64,000 nucleotides of DNA from Neobacillus cucumis. GTDB taxonomy: Bacteria > Bacillota > Bacilli > Bacillales_B > DSM-18226. The stretch covers positions 1 to 64,000 of the forward strand of contig NZ_JAEHGC010000008.1 in NCBI RefSeq assembly GCF_016107705.1, given 5' to 3'. Made by a program: the position numbers and the translations under genes. Below, in pieces: positions 51,996-60,550 of the stretch. The notes under the pieces are model-generated. The model was not told the origin of the DNA. It did not search any database and was given only the letters and a program-made list of their open reading frames with translations. Position 1 is the stretch's first letter. The number at the start of each line of letters is the position of its first letter.

Positions 51996-52595
51996 ATGAA
52001 GGACGGGCATATCATCTACAAACGGATTGAACGACGAGATGCTGCCGAGAATCGACAGCGTATTTTAGATACGGCTTCTAGGCTATTTGAACAATTTGGA
52101 GTTGAACAAGTGAGTATGAATCAAATTGCCTCAGAAGCTCAAATCGGACCAGGGACGCTCTATCGCCGTTACAGAAATAAAGGAGAAATATGTTTAGATT
52201 TAATTAAAGACAATGTTGTTTTATGCTTTGAGGATATGGAAGCGTATTTGGAGGACAACCAGAAAGAGCCGCCAAGTAAACGATTAAGAGGAATTCTTAA
52301 CATATTTATTCGTTTTAGGGAAAGCAAGGCACAATTGCTTAAAGGTGTAGAAGTATTCGAGTCTGCCAAACAATCGAAGTCGGGAACACCAGGTCCGTTA
52401 TATCATGAGTTGCATCAATATTTCGTTGGTCTATTTGATGAGATGGCTCCAACAAAAGAGGGTAAACCGAATAATGTTTTTAGAGCAGATATGTTACTTG
52501 TCGCTATAAAAAGTGATTCCTATTTATTTCAAAGGGAAGTGCGTGGATATACACCTGAAGAGATTTTAGAACTGATTTGGGCAACATTTATTTGA
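51996..52595 (+). CDS. TetR/AcrR-family transcriptional regulator
   Basis: A 199-residue TetR-type repressor: HTH at about 20-65 (RQRILDTASRLFEQFGVEQVSMNQIASEAQIGPGTLYRRYRNKGEI region), then an all-helical ligand domain. It probably controls itself and the divergent hydrolase through the palindrome at 51937-51956. The ATG at 51996 is 8 bases from AGGGGAG; a GTG three codons earlier is inside the RBS spacing. Confidence 0.88.
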   Translation: MKDGHIIYKRIERRDAAENRQRILDTASRLFEQFGVEQVSMNQIASEAQIGPGTLYRRYRNKGEICLDLIKDNVVLCFEDMEAYLEDNQKEPPSKRLRGILNIFIRFRESKAQLLKGVEVFESAKQSKSGTPGPLYHELHQYFVGLFDEMAPTKEGKPNNVFRADMLLVAIKSDSYLFQREVRGYTPEEILELIWATFI

Positions 52596-52602
52596 CATTA
52601 AG

Positions 52603-52636
52603 TGCGATTCTTTCATAACTAAGGATCGCATTTTTC
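52603..52636 (+). terminator. terminator after tetR
   Basis: TGCGAT (52603-52608) with ATCGCA (52625-52630), extended by CTT/AAG, then TTTTT. Confidence 0.82.
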
Positions 52637-52639
52637 TTT

Positions 52640-52909
52640 TGGTGCAAATAGGTAAGTGTAAAAACAAACAGAAAACGGTGTTGTAAAACCATATTCAGAA
52701 TTCTTTGCTTTTTTTAATTACAAAATCTATGAAAATGTGGATGAGAAGACTAAGATATAGGTAGAAAAACAAGGGCTCTCGAAATAAAAAATGCAAACGT
52801 TTACCGAGATGAGAATCACAACAATTAAATTTCTAATTACTTGATTAGAAGTTTTTACAAATATATCAACTCTACAACTTCTAAAATGAAAAGCAATGGA
52901 GGATATCAA
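52640..52909 (+). promoter_or_regulatory. upstream region of the malic enzyme gene with a cre-like box
   Basis: About 270 AT-rich bases without a gene. ATGCAAACGTTTACC (52791-52805) fits the CcpA cre consensus WTGNNARCGNWWWCA with one mismatch, so catabolite control is plausible. Confidence 0.55.
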
Positions 52910-54157
52910 ATGTCAACTTTACGAGATGCAGCATTAAAAATGCATAGGGAAAACCAAGGGAAGCTTGGGATCTATTCGAAAGTTTCCGTACAGAATGCAA
53001 ACGATTTAAGTTTAGCGTATTCACCTGGTGTGGCCGAACCTTGCTTAGACATTCATGCAGATGAAACTAAAGTCTATGATTACACCTCAAAGGGGAATCT
53101 TGTTGCGGTAGTTTCAAATGGAACAGCGGTTCTCGGGCTTGGAAAGATCGGACCAAAAGCGGCAATGCCAGTAATGGAAGGAAAAGCAGTGCTATTCAAA
53201 TCCTTTGCGGATGTGGATGCATTCCCTATCTGTTTGGCAACAACAGATACAGATAAAATAGTCGAGACGGTTAAACTGCTAGAACCCACTTTTGGGGGAG
53301 TTAACCTGGAGGATATTGCCGCACCGCAATGCTTTGAAATTGAGGACCGCCTGCGTAAGGCTTGTGATATTCCTGTTTTCCATGATGATCAACATGGGAC
53401 TGCGATTGTAACAGTAGCCGGTTTACTTAACGCATTAAAGTTGGCTGATAAGAAAATTGAAGATATCCAAGTAGTCGTCAATGGTGCAGGTGCAGCCGGT
53501 GTAGCCATCGTGAAACTCTTATTACATATGGGAGTGAAGGATGTTATTTTATGTGATACAAAAGGAATCATTTATGAAGGCCGAACATCTGGAATGAATT
53601 CATTTAAGGAAGAAATGGCGCAAGTAACCAATCGAGAGATAAAACAAGGAACATTAGCGGATGCCCTTGAGGGTGCTGACGTATTTATTGGTGTATCAGC
53701 AGCAGGGGCAGTAACAAAGGAAATGGTTCGTTCCATGCAGCGTGACCCGATTATTTTTGCGATGGCCAACCCGGTACCGGAAATTATGCCGGATGAAGCA
53801 AAGGAAGCAGGAGCCCTTGTAGTGGGAACAGGCCGATCTGATTTTCCAAATCAAGTCAATAATGTGCTTGCATTCCCGGGGATTTTCCGTGGAGCATTAG
53901 ATGTTAGGGCAAAAGAAATTAATGAAGAAATGAAACTTGCGGCAATTTATGCGATTGCTGATTTAATTTCCGATATAGAACTTCATGCAGATTATGTGAT
54001 TCCAGACCCATTTGATCCCAGGGTTGCAGCACATGTAGCGGCAGCTGTTGCCTCATCCGCAATAGAAACCGGGGTTGCTCAAAGAAGTATCAATACTGAA
54101 GAAATCAAGCATCGTTTATTAGAGCGGGTTGGTGGAAAAGAACTAGAGCTTGTATAG
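52910..54157 (+). CDS. NAD(P)-dependent malic enzyme (YtsJ/MaeB-type)
   Basis: A 415-residue malic enzyme converting malate to pyruvate and CO2. The N-terminal part has LAYSPGVAEPC, KIGPKAAMPVMEGK and FHDDQHGTAIVT (metal-binding Asp). The Rossmann part has VVNGAGAAGVAIVKLL and FAMANPVPEI. The ATG at 52910 follows GGAGG, and the N-terminus matches short bacterial malic enzymes. Together with the downstream carboxylate sensor and transporter it defines a malate/citrate utilisation locus. Confidence 0.92.
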   Translation: MSTLRDAALKMHRENQGKLGIYSKVSVQNANDLSLAYSPGVAEPCLDIHADETKVYDYTSKGNLVAVVSNGTAVLGLGKIGPKAAMPVMEGKAVLFKSFADVDAFPICLATTDTDKIVETVKLLEPTFGGVNLEDIAAPQCFEIEDRLRKACDIPVFHDDQHGTAIVTVAGLLNALKLADKKIEDIQVVVNGAGAAGVAIVKLLLHMGVKDVILCDTKGIIYEGRTSGMNSFKEEMAQVTNREIKQGTLADALEGADVFIGVSAAGAVTKEMVRSMQRDPIIFAMANPVPEIMPDEAKEAGALVVGTGRSDFPNQVNNVLAFPGIFRGALDVRAKEINEEMKLAAIYAIADLISDIELHADYVIPDPFDPRVAAHVAAAVASSAIETGVAQRSINTEEIKHRLLERVGGKELELV

Positions 54158-54184
54158 CTTTATAAGCATAATTTTTTAAGGTGG

Positions 54185-54216
54185 ACTATCCCATACTAGC
54201 TGTGGGATGGTTTTTC
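54185..54216 (+). terminator. terminator after malic enzyme gene
   Basis: ACTATCCCA with TGGGATGGT (G-T pairs), then TTTTT. Confidence 0.75.
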
Positions 54217-54317
54217 AAATTTTGGTTGTAAAAAGTTTTAGTATAATAAAAACATGGATTATCTTGGATTGATTGACACCTTGATTATCAAGGTTTTTGC
54301 ACACGGAGGGGATAGAA

Positions 54318-55067
54318 TTGGCGATTGCGCTTACAATGTTTGGTTTAGGGGTATTACTAGGATTTGTCGGGGCAGGAGGATCTGGTTTTATCATTGCAAT
54401 CCTAACGGTTTTGTTTGGAGTTCCAATCCATACCGCTTTAGGTACATCGCTTGCGGCTATGGTATTTACTACGTTGTCAGGAGCTTACAGTCATTTCCGG
54501 CAAGGAAATATTTCAGTAAAAACCGGGCTCATTGTCGGAGGCTTTGGCGCAGTAGCTTCCTATTTTGGTTCGAAGCTGGCCGGCTTAATTCCAGTACATT
54601 CCATGCATTGGTTAACAGCAGGGATGTTGTTTTTATCCGCCGTTATTCTTTTGGTACGTTTGTTTATGGTTCAAAAAATAACGGGCAATCTCAAAAAGAC
54701 AGTCCCAGGTCATCTGCATATTAGGAGAGCCGCCTTTGTTGGAATTATTACAGGGTTGCTATCTGGTACCTTTGGGATTGGGGCTGCACCCTTCATCCAA
54801 ATCGGGCTTTTGGTCATCATGGGTCTTACACTAAAACAATCTGTAGGTACAACCATGCTTGTAATCTTACCAATTGCATTGGCTGGAGGAGTTGGTTACT
54901 ATTTCGAGGGATTTCTGGACTTCGGATTGTTACTAGAAGTAGTTGCCGGAACGATGATTGGTTCTTATGCCGGGGCAAAGTTTACGGGACTAGCTCCACA
55001 GCCGGTATTAAAAAGTGCAATGGTTCTTACACCCATTGTGGCGGGGGCCATTCTGCTAATAAAGTAA
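54318..55067 (+). CDS. TauE/SafE family permease
   Basis: A 249-residue membrane protein with about eight helices and the duplicated TauE/SafE pattern: GVLLGFVGAGGSGFIIAILTVLFG (N-half) and GIITGLLSGTFGIGAAPFIQIGLLVIMG (C-half). The family exports sulfite or organosulfur anions, but many members have unknown substrates. The TTG at 54318 follows GGAGGGG; the frame seven codons earlier has no RBS. It sits between malic enzyme and a carboxylate-sensing kinase, so an organic-acid role is possible. Confidence 0.82.
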   Translation: MAIALTMFGLGVLLGFVGAGGSGFIIAILTVLFGVPIHTALGTSLAAMVFTTLSGAYSHFRQGNISVKTGLIVGGFGAVASYFGSKLAGLIPVHSMHWLTAGMLFLSAVILLVRLFMVQKITGNLKKTVPGHLHIRRAAFVGIITGLLSGTFGIGAAPFIQIGLLVIMGLTLKQSVGTTMLVILPIALAGGVGYYFEGFLDFGLLLEVVAGTMIGSYAGAKFTGLAPQPVLKSAMVLTPIVAGAILLIK

Positions 55068-55197
55068 AGACGACCTAAAAGACTGCGAAGTAACTCCTTA
55101 CAGGAAGCTTCGTGGCCTTTTTGTGTTTTCTAAGGGATTTACCGACATACTAGAATCAGTATGAAATGTTGGGGAAACCTGCTAGATGGAGGGGTGT

Positions 55198-56802
55198 ATG
55201 AAAAAAGGAAAATGGAGCTTACAGTCGGTCATTATTGTTTTCGTATGTGTAGTGGTTGCACTTTCACTTTTAATAACTGACATGCTTATCAGTTCGAGGG
55301 TGGCTTCAGGGACGAAGGAGAGTCAGGCAGAAAAAGCGGGGAATATTGCACGGATGGTCGCGCATAGTTCACTTGTCATTGATGCATTGGGTGGAAAACG
55401 GGATGAAAAGGAGATCCAAAAGTTCGCAAACGAAATGAGAAAGGTAACGAACGTCTACTTTATTGTAGTGATGGATATGAAAGGGATCCGTAAGTCTCAT
55501 CCTGAATCTAAAATGGTAGGAAAACCTTTTAAAGGCGGGGATCAGGGACCTGTCCTAAAAGGAAAAGAGTACACATCCATTTCGAAAGGCTCTCTCGGAC
55601 CGTCCTTACGCTATTTTACGCCAATAAAGGACGGAGCTGGGAGACAGGTTGGTGCGGTAGCTGTCGGGATTTCCTTGGATAATGTTCAAAAGGCCGTTCA
55701 AAAGAGCCGAACCGGGGTCTATATTGGGACAGTGATTGGCATCTTAATTGGTATATTGGGAGCGGTCATTCTAGCTAGATATATTAAAAAAATCCTATTA
55801 GGACTTGAGCCGTTTGCAATTTCAAAGTTATTGGAAGAGCGAAGTGCAATGCTGCAATCCGTGCACGAGGGTATTGTCGCTGTTGATCAGGAGTCCAAGG
55901 TAACTCTCGTAAATCGGGCCGCTTTAAAGTTGTTTGAAAAAGCTGGCCTAGAAGGAAATCCAATTGGTAAAAGCATAGAGGAGTATATGTCCTCCGACCG
56001 CTTAAGCGACCTATTAAAAAAAGGTAAAGCTGAATTGGATGAGGAACAAAATTTAAATGGCATTACCCTATTAACCAATCGGGTTCCCGTTATTGTTGGC
56101 AATAAAGTAGTAGGAGCGATTGCGACCTTTCGCGATAAAACAGAAATGCAACTGCTCGCTGAACAATTGACAGGAGTGCGGATCTACGCTGATGCACTTC
56201 GGGCCCAGGCACATGAGTTTATGAACAAGCTTCATGTGATTATGGGGATGGTTCATATGGGTTATTATGAGAAAGTCGTTGACTACATTAATGAAATGGC
56301 AGGCCATCGTAAAAATGAAATCAGCTTTGTAACAAATAAGGTAAAAGATCCTGTGTTAGCAGGATTTATCATTGGAAAGTTGAGTTACGCTAGGGAGTCA
56401 GGAGTGGAATTATCGGTTTCCTGTGATCTCCCGCTTCCGCTGCCGGCGAATGCCAATGTTATTCACGAACTGATTACGATTGTTGGAAATTTAGTTGATA
56501 ATGCGGTTCAGGCTGTAGATAATTGTCCAACCCAAAAAATAGCCATAGACTTTGATTATGGCGATGATATTTTAACCATTGTAGTAAAAGATACAGGAAA
56601 AGGGATGAGTGAAGAGTTACAAAACAAAATTTTTCAAAAGGGCTTCTCTACAAATGGAGAAAATCGGGGGTTAGGACTGTATCTTGTCACGCAAGCAATT
56701 AACAAGCTCGAAGGCGAATTAATTCTCTCATCCAAACCTGGAAAGGGAACCGTTTTTACCGTATATCTGCCGTTTAAAGCAAAGGGGGGAGAAGCAGAAT
56801 GA
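55198..56802 (+). CDS. DcuS/CitA/MalK-type sensor histidine kinase
   Basis: A 534-residue membrane kinase. TM1 is at about 5-28. The extracytoplasmic Cache/PAS (DcuS-like) domain follows, with VYFIVVMDMKGIRKSHPE and FTPIKDGAGRQVGAVAVGIS. TM2 is at about 170-190, then a cytoplasmic PAS domain (about 210-300). The phosphoacceptor His is in QAHEFMNKLHVI and the ATPase domain has NLVDNAVQAV, DTGKGM and GLGLYLV. This family senses C4-dicarboxylates or citrate. The ATG at 55198 lies in a GGAGGGG context. The stop overlaps the response regulator start (ATGA). Confidence 0.92.
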   Translation: MKKGKWSLQSVIIVFVCVVVALSLLITDMLISSRVASGTKESQAEKAGNIARMVAHSSLVIDALGGKRDEKEIQKFANEMRKVTNVYFIVVMDMKGIRKSHPESKMVGKPFKGGDQGPVLKGKEYTSISKGSLGPSLRYFTPIKDGAGRQVGAVAVGISLDNVQKAVQKSRTGVYIGTVIGILIGILGAVILARYIKKILLGLEPFAISKLLEERSAMLQSVHEGIVAVDQESKVTLVNRAALKLFEKAGLEGNPIGKSIEEYMSSDRLSDLLKKGKAELDEEQNLNGITLLTNRVPVIVGNKVVGAIATFRDKTEMQLLAEQLTGVRIYADALRAQAHEFMNKLHVIMGMVHMGYYEKVVDYINEMAGHRKNEISFVTNKVKDPVLAGFIIGKLSYARESGVELSVSCDLPLPLPANANVIHELITIVGNLVDNAVQAVDNCPTQKIAIDFDYGDDILTIVVKDTGKGMSEELQNKIFQKGFSTNGENRGLGLYLVTQAINKLEGELILSSKPGKGTVFTVYLPFKAKGGEAE

Positions 56803-57506
56803 TCTCCGTGATGATTGTTGAAGATGACCCAATGGTAGCGGAATTAAATAAACGCTACCTTGACCAAGTGGAGGGATTTAGATTAGCCGCAATGGCGCCA
56901 TCAGTGAGTGAGGCAATAAAGTTTATGGAAGAACAAGAGGTTGATCTTATTCTATTAGATATATTTATGCCTGGCAAACAAGGTCTGGAACTGTTAACCT
57001 ATCTCCGGGAAAAGGATAAAGAGACTGATGTTATCATCATATCGGCTGCATCGGATATGGAGCGGATCAAAAAAGCGCTAAGATATGGTGTCGTTGATTA
57101 TTTAATTAAGCCTTTTGAATTTGAACGCTTTAACACGGCATTGTCTTCTTATAAAGATCAAGTAACGGTTATTCAAACACAGCCTGTTATCAGCCAAGAG
57201 GTACTCGATACGCAGCTTTTGCACCGCGAGGACAGGACGCTGATTGAAGAACTTCCAAAGGGGGTAACAAAGGATACATTGAAACAAATTTGGGAAGCAA
57301 TTCAGGGGCTTAAGAATGCACCTTTTTCAACTGAGGATGTTGTAAACCTTGTAGGGATTTCTCGAGTATCGGTACGGAAATATTTAAATTTTTTAAAAGA
57401 AATCGGCATTCTGGATGTAAAAGTAATTTATGGTACTGTTGGCAGGCCCGTTTACCAGCATGAATTCAACCGATTTAAGGAACATCTCATTAAAAACTTT
57501 CTGTAA
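56799..57506 (+). CDS. DcuR/CitB/MalR-type response regulator
   Basis: A 235-residue response regulator. The receiver domain has the phosphoacceptor Asp in LILLDIFMPGKQG, the acidic pair VEDDP and the Lys in YLIKPFEFERF. The C-terminal HTH has FSTEDVVNLVGISRVSVRKYLNFL (about 175-200). It partners the overlapping kinase gene. By analogy with MalR or CitT it should activate the downstream 2-hydroxycarboxylate transporter and perhaps the malic enzyme gene. Confidence 0.92.
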   Translation: MISVMIVEDDPMVAELNKRYLDQVEGFRLAAMAPSVSEAIKFMEEQEVDLILLDIFMPGKQGLELLTYLREKDKETDVIIISAASDMERIKKALRYGVVDYLIKPFEFERFNTALSSYKDQVTVIQTQPVISQEVLDTQLLHREDRTLIEELPKGVTKDTLKQIWEAIQGLKNAPFSTEDVVNLVGISRVSVRKYLNFLKEIGILDVKVIYGTVGRPVYQHEFNRFKEHLIKNFL

Positions 57507-57566
57507 GCAGTTAAAGACTGCTTACTTTTTTTATTTACTTAAATACTTTCTAAACTTACATAAACT

Positions 57567-57581
57567 ATGAAAGCGCTTTTA
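57567..57581 (+). promoter_or_regulatory. cre-like box upstream of the 2-hydroxycarboxylate transporter
   Basis: ATGAAAGCGCTTTTA matches the cre consensus with one mismatch, 45 bases before the ATG and close to an AT-rich -10-like TATTAT. It suggests CcpA repression when glucose is present. Confidence 0.6.
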
Positions 57582-57625
57582 GTAAGAATATTATAGAATT
57601 ATAAACCAAGCAGGGGGATGAACGT

Positions 57626-58972
57626 ATGGAACCGGTAAGAAATCTGGAACCGCTTACCGCGGTATCGGGAGAAACAAAAGAAAATAAAAGCCTTTTAGCC
57701 AAATTAGCTAATATCAAAATCGGAGTAGTACCGCTTCCACTTTATATCATCATCGCAGTTGTTGTTTATGCAGCTGCTGTTTATAAACAGCTACCAGCAG
57801 ATATGCTCGGTGGATTTGCCGTAATTATGGTAATGGGAATTTTTCTAGGGGATATGGGAATGAGAATCCCAATCTTAAAGGATATTGGCGGACCAGCCAT
57901 TCTATCACTCTTAGTTCCTTCTATTTTAGTCTTTTTAAATGTAATTAATACGACTGGGATGGATGCCGTTACCCAGCTGATGAAAACATCCAATTTTCTA
58001 TATCTTTACATTTCTGTTTTAGTGGTAGGTAGTATTCTTGGAATGAATCGCAGGGTATTGATTCAAGGGTTTACCCGCATGTTTGTACCGCTTATTGTTG
58101 GGACCATTTCCGCTGTAGTCGTTGGAGCTTTGGTTGGCTTACTTTTTGGATACAGCATTAAACATACGATTTTTTACATCGTTGTTCCGATTATCGGAGG
58201 CGGAATTGGAGAGGGAATTCTTCCTCTATCATTAGGTTATGGTCAAGTACTTGGAAAAGCATCTGAAACCTTTGTTGGACAATTAATCCCAGCTGCAGTT
58301 ATCGGAAATACAGTAGCCATCATTTGTGCCGGTCTTCTGTCACGCTTAGGTGAGAAAAAACCAGAACTTACTGGCAACGGAGTGTTAGTCAAAACAAAAG
58401 GCGGCGATGGCATTACGGGAGCAACGTCGATTGATAAACCAATTGATTTTTCATTAATGGGTGCCGGACTTCTTATTGCCTGCAGTTTCTTTATTTTAGG
58501 TGGTCTTGGGAATAAATTTCTTGGTATTCCCGGTCCGGTGTTAATGATTATTGCAGCGGCTGTTGTAAAAAGCATTAAAGTTATGCCAGTAAAAATGGAA
58601 CAAGGTGCTTTTCACTTATATAAATTTGTATCAGGCAGTTTGACCTGGCCGTTAATGGTTGGCTTAGGAATGCTTTATATTCCACTTAAGGATGTTGTAA
58701 AAATTGTAACTCCTGCCTATGTTATAATTTGTGTTGCTGTTGTTTTAGCCATGATGAGCTCCGGTTATTTTGTAGGAAAATTGATGAAAATGTTCCCCGT
58801 TGACGCAGCGATTGTTACAGGATGTCACAGTGGGTTGGGTGGAACAGGGGATGTAGCGATTCTATCCGCTTCAGGCAGGATGTCATTGATGCCATTTGCC
58901 CAAGTTTCCACAAGAATCGGCGGTGCCTCAACCGTAATTTTGGCCATCATGTTACTTAAACTATTTAGCTAA
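57626..58972 (+). CDS. 2-hydroxycarboxylate (malate/citrate) symporter, CitS/MaeN family
   Basis: A 448-residue 2-HCT family transporter with about eleven membrane helices. The family's glycine-rich re-entrant loops are visible: VVPIIGGGIGEGILPLS (about 190-205) and TGCHSGLGGTGDVAILSAS (about 395-413). Members import malate or citrate with Na+ or H+ (B. subtilis MaeN and CimH have almost the same length). Position behind a DcuS/CitA-type two-component system supports this. Which acid is taken up cannot be decided. The ATG is within CAGGGGGATG context. Confidence 0.9.
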   Translation: MEPVRNLEPLTAVSGETKENKSLLAKLANIKIGVVPLPLYIIIAVVVYAAAVYKQLPADMLGGFAVIMVMGIFLGDMGMRIPILKDIGGPAILSLLVPSILVFLNVINTTGMDAVTQLMKTSNFLYLYISVLVVGSILGMNRRVLIQGFTRMFVPLIVGTISAVVVGALVGLLFGYSIKHTIFYIVVPIIGGGIGEGILPLSLGYGQVLGKASETFVGQLIPAAVIGNTVAIICAGLLSRLGEKKPELTGNGVLVKTKGGDGITGATSIDKPIDFSLMGAGLLIACSFFILGGLGNKFLGIPGPVLMIIAAAVVKSIKVMPVKMEQGAFHLYKFVSGSLTWPLMVGLGMLYIPLKDVVKIVTPAYVIICVAVVLAMMSSGYFVGKLMKMFPVDAAIVTGCHSGLGGTGDVAILSASGRMSLMPFAQVSTRIGGASTVILAIMLLKLFS

Positions 58973-58986
58973 ATTAAGCAAATTTT

Positions 58987-59013
58987 GATCCAGTTATTAT
59001 ACTGGATCTTTTT
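58987..59013 (+). terminator. terminator after 2-HCT transporter
   Basis: GATCCAGT (58987-58994) with ACTGGATC (59001-59008), then TTTTT. Confidence 0.9.
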
Positions 59014-59015
59014 GT

Positions 59016-59132
59016 GCTCAAGCAAAGATTGTCCTACCTTCCGCTGGATCTTCGCTAGTGTTTATAATCAGTTTAGTATTAGCAGTGATGAATGTTGTAC
59101 TGTCTTTATTCATCAAAAAGCCAAAATCTTAA
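59016..59132 (+). pseudogene. remnant of a membrane transporter C-terminus
   Basis: A 38-codon open frame ending in TAA with no start or RBS. It reads SAGSSLVFIISLVLAVMNVV then SLFIKKPKS, a membrane helix followed by a Lys-rich tail. This is how many MFS transporters end. The rest of the gene is missing; the frame runs straight out of the preceding terminator, which suggests a deletion joining the transporter unit to an older gene end. Confidence 0.55.
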
Positions 59133-59198
59133 ATGAGGTCTTTATAAATTGCAGGTGCTGAAGATATAATAGTAAGGATTGTATGAGGAGGTTTCATA

Positions 59199-59714
59199 AT
59201 GAGTATGACAAATAATGATATCTTAATTCGATTAAGATATGCTCTAGATATTAAAAATACAGATATGGTAGAGATATTTAAACTTGGCGGCATTGAATTA
59301 ACAAAGGAAGAAGTACTAAAGGTCTTAACAAAATCAAAGGACGATTACAATGATAGTGATATAGAGGAAGATGAAAATACTATTAAATGCAATAATTTCA
59401 TGTTCGAGTCATTTTTAAATGGACTTATTATCTTTAAAAGAGGGAAACAAGACCCAAAACCCGGACAGCCTGAAAGACCAGCAATGACCATAAAGGATCA
59501 TGGAAGTGTTAATAATGTATTACTAAAGAAGTTAAAAATTGCACTATCGTTAACAAGTGAGGATATGATTGAAATATTAGAAGATGCAGGTGTCACGATC
59601 ACAAAAGGAGAATTAAGCGCACTATTACGAAAAGAAGGACATAAGAATTACAAAGTGTGTGGGGATAAATACGCTAGAAATTTCTTAAAGGGATTAGCAA
59701 TTCAATACAGGTAA
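59199..59714 (+). CDS. DUF1456 (YehS) family protein
   Basis: A 171-residue protein made of two similar domains (about 5-75 and 100-170). Each begins with NDILIRLRYAL / NNVLLKKLKIAL, continues with DMVEIFKLGGIELTKEEV / DMIEILEDAGVTITKGEL and ends with NFMFESFLNGLI / KYARNFLKGLA. This duplicated layout is DUF1456, E. coli YehS. The fold is helical and the function unknown. The ATG follows GAGGAGG. Monocistronic, terminator behind. Confidence 0.88.
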   Translation: MSMTNNDILIRLRYALDIKNTDMVEIFKLGGIELTKEEVLKVLTKSKDDYNDSDIEEDENTIKCNNFMFESFLNGLIIFKRGKQDPKPGQPERPAMTIKDHGSVNNVLLKKLKIALSLTSEDMIEILEDAGVTITKGELSALLRKEGHKNYKVCGDKYARNFLKGLAIQYR

Positions 59715-59726
59715 TAAGGTAAAGAT

Positions 59727-59751
59727 CCTCACTAATTGGTGAGGCTTTTTT
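59727..59751 (+). terminator. terminator after DUF1456 gene
   Basis: CCTCAC (59727-59732) with GTGAGG (59739-59744), then TTTTTT. Confidence 0.8.
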
Positions 59752-59941
59752 AATTTCATCATATTTCTTTTACCTATAAAAGGGAGTTTCCACTACATTT
59801 GTGTAACAAATATTTTAAAATTATAAATTATTTAAGTTGTCTTTAAGAGAATGTTAAATCATGAACAAACCCCCCTTTTGTGAAAATAAATCTGTTAAGT
59901 TAAGGAGGTACTTTAAACTAATTTCCTAGGGAGTGTTGCAA

Positions 59942-60466
59942 ATGGTAGTAGATTGGTTAAGACAAAACAAAATAGCATCGGGTTTCTTAACAGTTCTTCG
60001 TATATATATTGGTTCTGTATGGATTACTGCAGGTTGGCAAAAATTATTAAGTGGTGGTTTCGATGCTTCGGGATTCTTAAAAGGAGCGATTGCCAACCCG
60101 GTTAAAGGACCGGACGGGGCGGTTGTCTTTGGATGGTATGTTGACTTCTTAAAACATGTAGCGTTGGCTAATGTTGATGTCTTTAATAAGGTTATTCCTG
60201 TGGGAGAGTTTTTAGTTGGTTTAGGATTAATCTTGGGCTGCTTTACAACTGCTGCTATGTTCTTCGGTCTTTTAATGAACTTCTCTTATCTGATTGCTGG
60301 AACCATTTCTTCTAATCCAATGGATATTTTACTGGGAGTTATCATCCTCTTTGCAGGCTTTAACGCCGGAAAAATCGGTCTTGATCGCTGGGTGATTCCA
60401 TTTATTCGCCAAATATCATTTAATAGAAATAAAACGCTGACAATATTAAAGTTGGAGAATGACTAA
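59942..60466 (+). CDS. DoxX-family membrane protein
   Basis: A 174-residue membrane protein with four helices. VLRIYIGSVWITAGWQKL near the N-terminus and GEFLVGLGLILGCFTTAAMFFGLLMNFSYLIAG in the middle are DoxX family traits. Family members occur in thiosulfate/quinone and redox-stress contexts, without one agreed function. The ATG at 59942 is spaced from GGGAG. An AGGAGG at about 59902 upstream has no ORF behind it. It is convergent with the next gene. Confidence 0.83.
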   Translation: MVVDWLRQNKIASGFLTVLRIYIGSVWITAGWQKLLSGGFDASGFLKGAIANPVKGPDGAVVFGWYVDFLKHVALANVDVFNKVIPVGEFLVGLGLILGCFTTAAMFFGLLMNFSYLIAGTISSNPMDILLGVIILFAGFNAGKIGLDRWVIPFIRQISFNRNKTLTILKLEND

Positions 60467-60510
60467 ATTGTAAAACAATCTTATAGAACAAGTAATTTTG
60501 GAATTAAGCT

Positions 60511-60550
60511 AAAAAAATCCTCACCCAATTGGTGAGGATTTTTTTTTATT
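60511..60550. terminator. bidirectional terminator, doxX-like / MerR fusion
   Basis: A 10-bp perfect stem AATCCTCACC / GGTGAGGATT with an A-run on one side and a nine-T run on the other. Confidence 0.88.
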
